9,201 nucleotides of DNA from JBJXHG01 sp046160865 (GCA_046160865.1 JBJXHG010000087.1:1-9201); one strand, 5' to 3'. Shown: positions 1 to 7,080, counted from the first letter of the stretch. The notes: generated by a model not told the origin, from the sequence alone. Numbers and translations: made by a program.

Positions 1-1377
1 GTCGGCGCGCATCGAGTCCTCGTAGCCGTCCGGCAGCGAGCGCAGGAAGTGCGCGATCACGAACTCCTTCTTCTCGTCCGCGGGCAAGCGCGCGAGCAGC
101 GGATCGGACAGCGCGTTGCTGTCGATCATCACGACCTGCGGGCCGGCGTAGAAGCTCTTGAAGCCCGTCGCCGGGTACACGACGACGAGGCGGCCGCGCT
201 GCGAGAGCTCGCGTCCGAGCGTGACCCACGGATGACTCGGCTCCCAGCCGTTCTTCGGCGCGTTGAGCAGGCCGGTCGCCTCGAAGTACATCCAGCGCTG
301 ATCGCCGACGTTGCGCGCGATGTTGCTCGTGTCCTGGACGCGGCCGTAGCCCGGCCCCGAGAGGAGGATCGGTCGCATCGGCACGAACGACAGCACGAGC
401 GCACCGGCGACGGCGAGCGAGGAGTAGAGCGGCTTCCAATCGAGCTGCGCGAGCGACGCGACCGCGGCGCAGAACGGTGCGGCGAGGAAGCGGCCCATCA
501 TGAAGTCGCCGCCGACGCGCAGCACGTAAGCGAGGTAGAGCACGATGCCGAGCGCGATCGGCAAGTGACGGCGCGCGTCGATCATCGGAGGAAGGATCAC
601 CCCGCACGCGATGACGGCGACCGTGAGCGGATCCATCTCGAGCGCGTTCGTGAGGTACTGGAGGCCCTGCCGCGCGAGATCTTCGTCCGCGATGCCCGTG
701 GCGAGCTTCGCGTACGCGGTGTTCGGGAACGGAAAGCCGTAGTACGCGATCGAGAACGCCTCCCACGCGATCATCGGCGCGAAGCCGAGCGCGAGCACGG
801 CGAGCGTGCGCGCGTCGTGGCGCTGCACGAGCGTCCACGCGAGCGCGGGCGCGAAGAGGAGCGCCGTGTCCATGCGCGTCAGCACGCACAGCCCCGCCGT
901 CGCGGCGAGCACGAGCACGGCGCGCGGGCGCTGATCCTCACTCGCCCACGTCAGCGCGAAGAGCACGATCAAGAGGTGCGTCAGCGGGTTCTCGAGGCCC
1001 GACGTGCTGTACTCGACGAACGCCTTGGAAAGGCACAGCGACGCGCCGACGCCCAGCGCGGCCGCCGTCGTGCGCGACAGGCGGAACACGACGAACGCCA
1101 CCGTCGCGAGCGCGATCGCGAACGAGAGCGCGAGCACCGTGACGTAGTACTCGCTCGTCATCGACACACACGCCGTGACGAGCATCATCCACAAAGGGTG
1201 CGTGTACGCCTGCACGCGCTCCTCGACGTTCCACGTGAGCCCGTAGCCGTTCAGGAAGTTGTCGACGGTGCGAAACGTGATATAGGCGTCGTCGTTGATC
1301 CACGCGGTGAGCACGAGCAGCACCGCGAACGCGAGGAGCGGCAATACGCGCCACGCACGACTCGACGTCGCGCTCAT
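1..1377 (-). CDS. GT-C type membrane glycosyltransferase, AftB-like (partial, C-terminus beyond window)
   Basis: The frame is open from the ATG at 1377-1375 down to base 1, giving 459 residues with no stop, so the C-terminus lies outside the window. A hydrophobic helix (about residues 10-26) is followed by INDDAYITFR (residues 27-36). A paired acidic motif in the first extracytoplasmic loop is typical of GT-C enzymes that use polyprenyl-phosphate sugars. Further marks are ERVQAYTHPLW (53-63), many hydrophobic helices between about 64 and 335, GGDFMMGRF (289-297), and a soluble tail with SDPLLARLP (424-432) and AHFLRSLPDGY (442-452). From memory, these recur in bacterial proteins related to mycobacterial AftB. 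The likely role is adding a sugar to a glycan outside the cytoplasmic membrane; arabinose as donor is only an inference from the family. The start overlaps the stop of the upstream SGNH gene (ATGA), which implies translational coupling. It could also be a generic GT39/GT87-like enzyme. Confidence 0.85.
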   Translation of the reverse strand, partial: MSATSSRAWRVLPLLAFAVLLVLTAWINDDAYITFRTVDNFLNGYGLTWNVEERVQAYTHPLWMMLVTACVSMTSEYYVTVLALSFAIALATVAFVVFRLSRTTAAALGVGASLCLSKAFVEYSTSGLENPLTHLLIVLFALTWASEDQRPRAVLVLAATAGLCVLTRMDTALLFAPALAWTLVQRHDARTLAVLALGFAPMIAWEAFSIAYYGFPFPNTAYAKLATGIADEDLARQGLQYLTNALEMDPLTVAVIACGVILPPMIDARRHLPIALGIVLYLAYVLRVGGDFMMGRFLAAPFCAAVASLAQLDWKPLYSSLAVAGALVLSFVPMRPILLSGPGYGRVQDTSNIARNVGDQRWMYFEATGLLNAPKNGWEPSHPWVTLGRELSQRGRLVVVYPATGFKSFYAGPQVVMIDSNALSDPLLARLPADEKKEFVIAHFLRSLPDGYEDSMRAD

Positions 1378-2447
1378 CGGCCCTCTTCGCCCGCGTCGAG
1401 CAATCGCTCGGCGATGACGAAGCGCGCCATCGCCTCGGCGGCCAGCGCGTTCGCTTTCGCGTTCGGATGTTGGTCGCTCGGGTGCACCCACAGCGACGTG
1501 TCGCGCTGTCCGACGAACGTGTCGAAGAGATCGAGCGCCGGGATGCCGTTCTTCGCGCACGCGTCGCGGATCATCGCGTGGATCGGCTTCATAGGGTGCG
1601 AGGGGGAGAGATCGAACAGGAACGGGAACACGCACACGCCGAAGCGCGCGCCGGCCGCGCGCGAGAGCTGGTCGCCCTTCGCGAGCAGATCGAAGCTCTT
1701 CTGCCACTTCTCCGGTGTCGAGAGCGCGCCGCGCACTGTGTCCTCGACGTAGCGCCGCCCGACGCGGCCGCGCGCGTACATCGAGTACGCGTAGCTCGCG
1801 AAGTAGCTGTGCTTGAGCCAGTCCTTCTCGTACTGGCCGCGGAACTCCCGCCAGAGATCCAAGCCGCCGGCGTAGTCCGCGTCGTTGAGCACGTACACGA
1901 CGAGCACGAGGTCGGGCTTCGTGCGCAGTCCGCGGTGCTCGAGGAACGCGATCTCGGAGTCGGTGCTCCACGCGCTCACGCCGCAGTTGATCACCTCGAC
2001 GGGGCGGCCGCGCTCCTTCGTGAGCAAGCTCGCGAGGCGCACGCAGAACGTGTCCTCGAGCTTCACACCTTCGCCGAACGTGAACGAGTCGCCGAGCACG
2101 AGCACCCGCTCGGTGCCGGGCGTGCGCTCGTCGGTCCATTCGGCGCCGCGGAAGCCTTGCGCGTTCGTCTCGTAGTCGAGGCCGTTGCGCTCGTCGAAGT
2201 AGCCGTCCGGATTGCTGTCGTACTCGAGGCGAAACTTCGCGTGCGGCTTGAACTGGAACAGCACGCCGGGCACGTATTCCTCGGGCGGCAGGATCGCGTG
2301 CTTCCAATCGCGCGTGCGCGCTTCGTGGTAGCCGCGCAGATCGAGGGCGCGGAATACGAGCTCGATCACGAGCATCGAAGCGACGGTCGAGATCGCGAGC
2401 ACGAGCAGGCGCTTGCGCCACGGGGATCTCGCCTGCGCGTCGGTCAT
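1374..2447 (-). CDS. Membrane-anchored SGNH/GDSL-family hydrolase or O-acyltransferase
   Basis: The product is 357 residues. A short basic N-terminus and one hydrophobic helix (about residues 13-32) suggest a signal anchor with the rest in the periplasm. The SGNH blocks are visible in order: GDSFTFGEG with the nucleophile Ser121; NCGVSAWSTD with Gly156; VYVLNDAD with Asn188; and HPSDQHPNA with Asp325 and His327. All four consensus residues are present, so the enzyme is probably active. The family includes esterases, deacetylases and polysaccharide O-acetyltransferases. Its place directly after an MBOAT gene favours transfer or trimming of acyl groups on a surface glycan. The ATG is 7 bases after the MBOAT stop with no clear Shine-Dalgarno motif, and the stop overlaps the next start by 4 bases, so translation is probably coupled on both sides. 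The exact substrate cannot be read from the sequence. Confidence 0.9.
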   Translation of the reverse strand: MTDAQARSPWRKRLLVLAISTVASMLVIELVFRALDLRGYHEARTRDWKHAILPPEEYVPGVLFQFKPHAKFRLEYDSNPDGYFDERNGLDYETNAQGFRGAEWTDERTPGTERVLVLGDSFTFGEGVKLEDTFCVRLASLLTKERGRPVEVINCGVSAWSTDSEIAFLEHRGLRTKPDLVLVVYVLNDADYAGGLDLWREFRGQYEKDWLKHSYFASYAYSMYARGRVGRRYVEDTVRGALSTPEKWQKSFDLLAKGDQLSRAAGARFGVCVFPFLFDLSPSHPMKPIHAMIRDACAKNGIPALDLFDTFVGQRDTSLWVHPSDQHPNAKANALAAEAMARFVIAERLLDAGEEGR

Positions 2448-2454
2448 CGTGAAC

Positions 2455-3861
2455 TCAGAACTGGAAGTAGATGAACGCCTTGTAGCCGGTCGCGACGAAG
2501 AACAATGTGATCGTCCAGCACAGACCGTAGACGACGCCGTAGCCCACGTCGGACAAACGTCTGCCGATCCAGTCCATCGCGCCGTGGTAGTGCGCGATGT
2601 GTACGGCGAGCAAGAGCAGGATGAGCGCGCCCCAGGTCGGGTCGATGGTCTGCGTGCCGCTGGATCCGATACCGAGCAGCTTGCTGTGTACCGCGAGCGC
2701 GGTATCGACGTCTGGCGCGCGGAAGAAGACGTAGCCGAACACGAGCGCGATGTTGAGCAGCACCGGTCCGAAGAAGGCGGACACGCGGCCCGGAATCGAG
2801 TCCTTGGAAACGTTGAGCTCCCACACGCGGTGGATCACCAGGTACGACGCGTGCACGAGGCCCCACAGGAGGAAGCACCAGCTCGCGCCGTGCCACAGTC
2901 CGCACAGCGTGAACACGATCAGGATGTTGAGGTAGCTGCGCGCCTTCGAGCCGCGGTTGCTGCCGAGCGGGATGTAGAGGTAGTCGCGGAACCACGTCGA
3001 CAGCGAGATGTGCCAGCGCCGCCAGAACTCCGTGATGTTCTGGGCGAGGTAGGGGAACTTGAAGTTCTCGACGAGCTGATATCCGAGCAGGCCCGCGCAG
3101 CCGATCGCGATGTCGGAGTAGCCCGAGAAGTCGCAGTAGATCTGGATCGCGTACAGCGTGCCCGCGGTCCAGTGCGCCGAGACGGCGTACGCGTCCGGGT
3201 TCGCGTACACCTGGTCGACGAGTCGCGAGATGTTGTCCGCGATGCACGCTTTCTTGACGAAGCCGATCAGGAACGTCGTGAGGTAGAACCGCAGGTGCAC
3301 GTCGGCCGCCGTGCGCTTGCGGTCGAGCTGGTACACGAAGTCCACCGCGCGGACGATCGGGCCCGCGACGAGCTGCGGGAAGAACGTGACGAACAGCGCG
3401 AAGTCGAAGAAGTTGCGGACCGGCTTCAAGTGTCCGCGGTAGACGTCGATGGTGTAGCTCATCGACTGGAACGTGTAGAAGCTGATCCCGATCGGCAGGA
3501 TCACGTTCAGCGTGCGCGGGCTCGCCTCGAGCCCCACGAGCTGCAGTCCTTGCAGGACCGTGTCCGTGAAGAAGTTGAAGTACTTGAAGAAGCCGAGAAC
3601 GCTGAGGTTGCTGACGATCGAGACGACGAGCCAGCGCTTGCGCTCCGATGTGGATGTCGCCTTGCCGATCAGCAGGCCCATCGCGAAGTCGAGCACGACC
3701 GTCACGTACATCAGGCCGAGGAACTGCAGTCCGCACACGCCGTAGAAGAGCGTGCTGCACGCGAGCAGGAGTCGCTTGCGCCACAAGTTGCTCTGCAGCG
3801 TCCAGTAGACGGCGAGGCAGAACGCGAACAGGACGAAGAACCGACCCTCGGTGAAGACCAT
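2455..3861 (-). CDS. MBOAT-family O-acyltransferase, AlgI-like
   Basis: The product is 468 residues, the usual AlgI length, and very hydrophobic with about ten predicted membrane helices. Diagnostic motifs are: NVILPIGISFYTFQSMSYTIDVYRG from 119, FFPQLVAGPIVR (160-171), IYCDFSGYSDIAIG (241-254), WRRWHISLSTWFRDYLYIPLG from 280 with His284, and LCGLWHGASW (319-328) with His324, the proposed MBOAT catalytic histidine. The protein ends in FIYFQF, an ending common in AlgI relatives. AlgI, PatA and DltB proteins pass acyl groups, usually acetyl from acetyl-CoA, across the cytoplasmic membrane to an SGNH or similar partner that loads a periplasmic polymer. SGNH genes lie immediately on both sides. 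An AGGGA sequence about nine bases before the ATG, overlapping the upstream stop, can serve as ribosome binding site. The family call is firm; acetyl as the acyl group and the identity of the acceptor polymer are inferences. Confidence 0.96.
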   Translation of the reverse strand: MVFTEGRFFVLFAFCLAVYWTLQSNLWRKRLLLACSTLFYGVCGLQFLGLMYVTVVLDFAMGLLIGKATSTSERKRWLVVSIVSNLSVLGFFKYFNFFTDTVLQGLQLVGLEASPRTLNVILPIGISFYTFQSMSYTIDVYRGHLKPVRNFFDFALFVTFFPQLVAGPIVRAVDFVYQLDRKRTAADVHLRFYLTTFLIGFVKKACIADNISRLVDQVYANPDAYAVSAHWTAGTLYAIQIYCDFSGYSDIAIGCAGLLGYQLVENFKFPYLAQNITEFWRRWHISLSTWFRDYLYIPLGSNRGSKARSYLNILIVFTLCGLWHGASWCFLLWGLVHASYLVIHRVWELNVSKDSIPGRVSAFFGPVLLNIALVFGYVFFRAPDVDTALAVHSKLLGIGSSGTQTIDPTWGALILLLLAVHIAHYHGAMDWIGRRLSDVGYGVVYGLCWTITLFFVATGYKAFIYFQF

Positions 3862-3874
3862 CGAACGTGCGTCC

Positions 3875-4942
3875 CTAGCGCCTCTCGCTCGCGTGCAAGC
3901 GTTCGGCCATCGCGGCTGCGAGCAGCCGGCTGAGCTCGCTCGCGCCGAGCTCGTTCATGTGCACCGCGTCGTAGTGGCGGCTCGGATCGAAGAGCTCCGC
4001 GAACTGCGCCGGACGGTTGAAGTCGTACAGCGCGCGGACGACGCCGAGCTCCGCGAGCGCGGCGGCTTCGGGCGTCGGCTCGACCGACGGCAGAACGGTG
4101 TACAGGAGGTCGACGTCCGCCGCGCGCGCCGCTGCGTGCTGCGCCTCGATCGCCCAGATCGGAGTCCAGGCGAGCTCTGCCGGAGGATCGCCGTTCTGCT
4201 TGCGGCGTTCGATCAGGCCGAGATAGCCGGAGAGATCGCGGAGCAGGCGCTCGCGCTGTTCCAGGTCGTCGCGGCCAGCGAGCTTCTCGAGCGATTGGTA
4301 GCCGCGGTCCCGGGTGAGCTCGACCTCGGTCAGCGAGCGCCCGGACGTATCGGTGTTCTCGTCGCGCAGGTGATCCGCGAAGCTCTTCCACGCGCCGTAG
4401 CACGTGAACTTCCACAGCATGTGCTGCACGTGCGTCCACGCGAGATCGAGCCGGTCGAGGAACGGATCGGGCAGACGGCTCGTGGCCCACAACGCCTTCG
4501 CGGTTTGCGCCGGCGTGTGCCAGTACACGCTGCGCGCCGAGTAACGATTCGCTTCGTAGTGGAAGCGCGGGTCCCACGCACCGCCTTCGTACGCGATCCA
4601 GCGCGGGCGCTGCGCATCGAGCGCGAGCACGCGGTGCAGCACGTAATCCATCTCGTACGTCACCATGCCGGCGACGCCCAGGTTGAACGTCTTCGCGGTC
4701 ACGCCGTGCTGTGCGAGCTCCTCGTCGATCACCTGCGGCACGATGCCGCGGAACACGCGGCTGCTGCCGAGGAACACGCCGTCGTACTCGTCCTTGTGCT
4801 CCTCGTAGAAGTCGAGCTTCGACGCGAGGCCGTATTCGCTCGGCCACGGGGCGATCGCGGAGAGCACGCTGGCGGCGGCGAGGAACGTCGCTGCGGCCGG
4901 CAGGCCGACGCGCAGGACACGAGTCGACATGCGTCCGCTCAT
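3875..4942 (-). CDS. Divergent membrane-anchored SGNH-like protein of the acetylation cluster
   Basis: The product is 355 residues from the ATG at 4942. A second in-frame ATG at 4930 (residue 5) is also possible, and neither has a strong ribosome binding site. A hydrophobic segment at about residues 12-31 is a likely signal anchor. SGNH-like landmarks follow: GVFLGSSRVFRG (55-66) with Ser61 in a GSSR rather than GDS context; NLGVAGM (87-93) with Gly89; and YDAVHMNELGA (324-334) with Asp325 and His328. No clear GxND block III is visible where expected. Between the blocks is a long insert (about 130-260) rich in Trp, Tyr and charged helices. This resembles the SGNH-like proteins that sit beside MBOAT genes in exopolysaccharide clusters, so a role in glycan O-acylation is inferred from context. 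The gene ends 13 bases before the MBOAT start. It could be a non-catalytic partner if the missing block matters. Confidence 0.85.
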   Translation of the reverse strand: MSGRMSTRVLRVGLPAAATFLAAASVLSAIAPWPSEYGLASKLDFYEEHKDEYDGVFLGSSRVFRGIVPQVIDEELAQHGVTAKTFNLGVAGMVTYEMDYVLHRVLALDAQRPRWIAYEGGAWDPRFHYEANRYSARSVYWHTPAQTAKALWATSRLPDPFLDRLDLAWTHVQHMLWKFTCYGAWKSFADHLRDENTDTSGRSLTEVELTRDRGYQSLEKLAGRDDLEQRERLLRDLSGYLGLIERRKQNGDPPAELAWTPIWAIEAQHAAARAADVDLLYTVLPSVEPTPEAAALAELGVVRALYDFNRPAQFAELFDPSRHYDAVHMNELGASELSRLLAAAMAERLHASERR

Positions 4943-5106
4943 CGCCGCACGCTCCGCGCAGGTTCTCCGGCAGCGTGCGTCGAGCGTGCACTGCGACGCA
5001 CGCGGGCGTCGTGCGCGTGTCGAGCGCGCTGGTCGCCGGAGAGCCGATTCACTCCGACACGGATTCTCGAGATCGAACGCACACGGCTTTCTCGCAGGCG
5101 CGGGAT
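4943..5106. other. Intergenic leader upstream of the SGNH-like gene
   Basis: This is the gene-free stretch between the palindromic element and the start of the 3875-4942 gene; with the element it makes a 392-base gap inside the minus-strand cluster. Apart from the hairpin at 4973-5003 I see no coding frame with support. I find no clear -10/-35 pair, but promoters in such GC-rich genomes are hard to see. It may carry a secondary promoter for the downstream four genes. Confidence 0.4.
4973..5003. repeat. Perfect 10-bp inverted repeat in the leader of the SGNH-like gene
   Basis: GCGTGCGTCG at 4973-4982 is exactly matched by CGACGCACGC at 4994-5003, with an 11-base loop. It lies about 30 bases upstream of the ATG at 4942 on the transcribed minus strand. 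No T-run follows in that direction, so it is unlikely to be an intrinsic terminator. It could be an operator or an mRNA structure. In such GC-rich DNA a chance origin is also possible. Confidence 0.4.
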
Positions 5107-5275
5107 TCTAGCAGCCCGTGGTGAAAGTCATTCAGCCCGAAAGCGGCCCGTTCGCGCCAGCCCGGCGTCGCTCGATCCTCGGCGAATCTCGACGATTCGC
5201 CTGCGGTCTCGCTTCTTGCTCTGACGCGAACGGGCCACGTTCGGGCTCGATGCACTTTCACCACGGACTGCTAGA
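5107..5275. mobile_element. Palindromic MITE-like element, 169 bp, with IS1182-like ends
   Basis: Two long inverted arms, 5107-5160 and 5221-5275, match at 48 of 54 positions with one gap. Each begins TCTAGCAG(C/T)CCGTGG and continues TGAAAGT. The 60-base centre holds its own perfect 8-bp hairpin, GGCGAATC at 5181-5188 and GATTCGCC at 5194-5201, so the element can fold nearly end to end. It has no coding frame of note. The outermost CTAG on each side (5108-5111 and 5271-5274) could be a 4-bp target duplication or part of the repeat, since CTAG is palindromic. From memory, many IS1182-family transposons have ends beginning CTAGCAGGCTGTTGAAAAA; the same spacing and pattern here suggests a non-autonomous relative, moved by a transposase encoded elsewhere. 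It lies 59 bases after the AlgX-like gene. A transcript reading through would form a long hairpin without a following U-run. Confidence 0.75.
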
Positions 5276-5334
5276 GTCATGAAACACGAGTAGTAGCGGA
5301 ATCCGAGCAGCGTGCAAGCTTGCAGCGTACCTCA

Positions 5335-6870
5335 TCATGGCGAGCCGAGCGTGCGCTCGATCACCTCGACGGAGCGCAGCTCGACGCCTTCGTCAGCCGG
5401 GATCGAGACGCGCAGCTTCACGCGTGTCGCCGCGGGCAGCGCGACCGTGATCTCGTCGAGCACCACGCCGACCGCGCTCTTGCCGGGTGCGCCGAGCACG
5501 CTGTGAAAGAGCTTCTCGGACCAGCGCGTTTCGGCTCCCAGCGCATAGCGCAACCCGATCGCGAAGCGTGCGGGGGCGTCGGTCTCGATCCGGAGTGCGA
5601 TACGCGACTCGCGCGTGAGCTCGAGCTCCGGTAGCTCGAACTCGCGCGTGCCTTTCGGCGGCGCGTCGACGCGGGCGAGTTCCGCGAGTGCGTGGCGCGC
5701 GCGCGCGGTTCCGGTCCGCGCGAGCTCGCGCGGATCCGCGACGGGACCTGGCAACCAGGCCGGGAAGCGCGGTTGCAGGAACACGTTCTCGACGTACATC
5801 TGCACGACGAAGTCGGGACGCTCGGTGGTGATGACGTCGATCGCGCGCCACGGATTCGGCATGCACACGAGACGCCGGCAGTACTCTGCGAGCAGCGGCT
5901 CGATCCACTTGCCGAACGAATCGTGCACGAGCACGACGCGCGGCAAGTCTGCGGCGTCGCGCTCGGAGATCAAGACGCTGTCCAGCTCGTCGGACGGCTT
6001 CGGCACCGGACGCGCTCGGCGGCCGGCCTTCGGCACGAAGTCGTGCACCTGCTCTCGGACGATGTCGTCGAGATACAGCCGCACCGCGAGCGAGTCGGAC
6101 GGCAGCGCGTCGCCCGGCGCGAGCTCGTAGTCGCTGCGCTGCGGAACCGGAATGCTCGGAAACGTTTCGCGGAGCTGGTCGAGGAGCGCGCACGTCGCCG
6201 CGAAGCCGCCGCGCGGCGTGAAGTGTGATCCGAGCCGGAAGTACACGAGATCGCCTTCGCCATCGTGCTCCTTGGCCGCGATCAGCGCCGGAGCCAAGTC
6301 GAGCACGGGGACGTCGGAGTGCGCGCGCAAGTACTCGGTCACCTGCTCGCCGCGCGTCGGCCCGACGCGGTTGTAGCCCTTGCGCCAATGCTCGCGGTAC
6401 ACGTGCTCCTTGTTCGGGATCACCGCGAACACGTAATGGATGCCGCGCGCGCGGAAGTAGTCGCGTTGCGCTGTGACCGCGCGCTTCCACTCCTCGAGTT
6501 GCGGCGGCGTCAACGGGCGCAAGCCGCGTCCCATCGCGTCGATCTCTTGGTTGCCGTGGAACAGCCAGCCGTGGCGCCCGACGACGAGCAGGTCCTTCGG
6601 TCCGGACTCGAACGCGCGCAGCTTCAGCGCGTTGTGCCAGCGCACGAGCTCGTCGCGCAGCCCGAAAGCGTCGGAGAACCAGCTGTCGCAGCGCGCGGGG
6701 AGCGCGACCCAGTCCTCGAGCGATCGCGGCGTTTCCGGCGGCGGCGTGCGGAACCGGTTCTCGTTCATCACCGCGCCGGGGGGCGCATCGCGCAGCGCCT
6801 GAACCGTGACGGGTGTCGCGAGGGCGGTGAGGAAGATCGCGATGGCCAGCGCTTCGAGCTTCGGATTCAC
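5335..6870 (-). CDS. AlgX/AlgJ-like SGNH protein with altered catalytic Asp and C-terminal beta-rich domain
   Basis: The product is 511 residues from the GTG at 6870. I chose this start because the frame further upstream (to an ATG at 7053) is Arg-rich and unlike a protein, while the GTG leads straight into a membrane anchor (residues 5-24). No good ribosome binding site supports it. AlgX/AlgJ features follow: MNENRF (35-40), the VGRHGWLFHG block (97-106), VIPNKEHVY (150-158), YFRLGSHFTPRGGF (210-223), VLVHDSFG (313-320) with nucleophile Ser318, and a PDFVVQMYVENVF strand (352-364). In AlgX/AlgJ the block near 214 reads DxH or DTHW; here it is GSH, so His216 is kept but the Asp is Gly214. Residues from about 405 to the end look beta-rich and may be a carbohydrate-binding domain, as in AlgX. 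The protein would act in the periplasm on an O-acetylated polysaccharide, with the MBOAT as acyl source. It may be weakly active or only a binding partner. Confidence 0.88.
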   Translation of the reverse strand: MNPKLEALAIAIFLTALATPVTVQALRDAPPGAVMNENRFRTPPPETPRSLEDWVALPARCDSWFSDAFGLRDELVRWHNALKLRAFESGPKDLLVVGRHGWLFHGNQEIDAMGRGLRPLTPPQLEEWKRAVTAQRDYFRARGIHYVFAVIPNKEHVYREHWRKGYNRVGPTRGEQVTEYLRAHSDVPVLDLAPALIAAKEHDGEGDLVYFRLGSHFTPRGGFAATCALLDQLRETFPSIPVPQRSDYELAPGDALPSDSLAVRLYLDDIVREQVHDFVPKAGRRARPVPKPSDELDSVLISERDAADLPRVVLVHDSFGKWIEPLLAEYCRRLVCMPNPWRAIDVITTERPDFVVQMYVENVFLQPRFPAWLPGPVADPRELARTGTARARHALAELARVDAPPKGTREFELPELELTRESRIALRIETDAPARFAIGLRYALGAETRWSEKLFHSVLGAPGKSAVGVVLDEITVALPAATRVKLRVSIPADEGVELRSVEVIERTLGSP

Positions 6871-7040
6871 GCAGAGACGGCGGGGAGCGCGAGCCAGCGG
6901 GCGGTGTCGCGAGCCGGCGAGGATCCCACGCTGCCGCGGCGGCGACAAGCCGAGCCGGCGCGCGCGCTTTTTTTTTCGAACTTCCGTTCCACGCCGCACG
7001 CGTGCAGTCACTGAACGCGCGGAGGAACACAAGATCCCCC

Positions 7041-7080
7041 ACGGCCGCCCCACCGTACAGGGAGTGGGAGGGGCGGCCGT
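7041..7080. repeat. Perfect 11-bp inverted repeat in the divergent intergenic region
   Basis: ACGGCCGCCCC at 7041-7051 pairs exactly with GGGGCGGCCGT at 7070-7080 across an 18-base loop. A second pairing inside it is possible (CCCAC near 7049-7053 with GTGGG at 7064-7068). Only a short TTT follows on the plus strand and none on the minus strand, and no gene ends here, so a normal terminator is unlikely. It could be an operator, an attenuator in the long pilT leader, or part of a small RNA. Confidence 0.45.

Noticed and set aside
49..1752. Long plus-strand open frame (567 codons) opposite the glycosyltransferase and SGNH genes
   Set aside because: Its product is dominated by Arg, Glu, His and Ala with no domain. 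It is the expected antisense shadow in GC-rich DNA; the minus strand encodes clear family motifs.
2413..3933. Plus-strand open frame of 506 codons opposite the MBOAT gene
   Set aside because: Arg/Glu/Val-rich shadow with no recognisable domain; the MBOAT on the minus strand is unambiguous.
3851..5224. Plus-strand open frame of 457 codons
   Set aside because: Antisense shadow of the SGNH-like gene that continues into the palindromic element; its composition is unlike a protein.
6871..7053. Upstream extension of the AlgX-like gene to an ATG at 7053
   Set aside because: The extra 61 residues are Arg-rich, run through the A9 tract and place the membrane anchor at residue 66 onwards, which is atypical for AlgX/AlgJ proteins.
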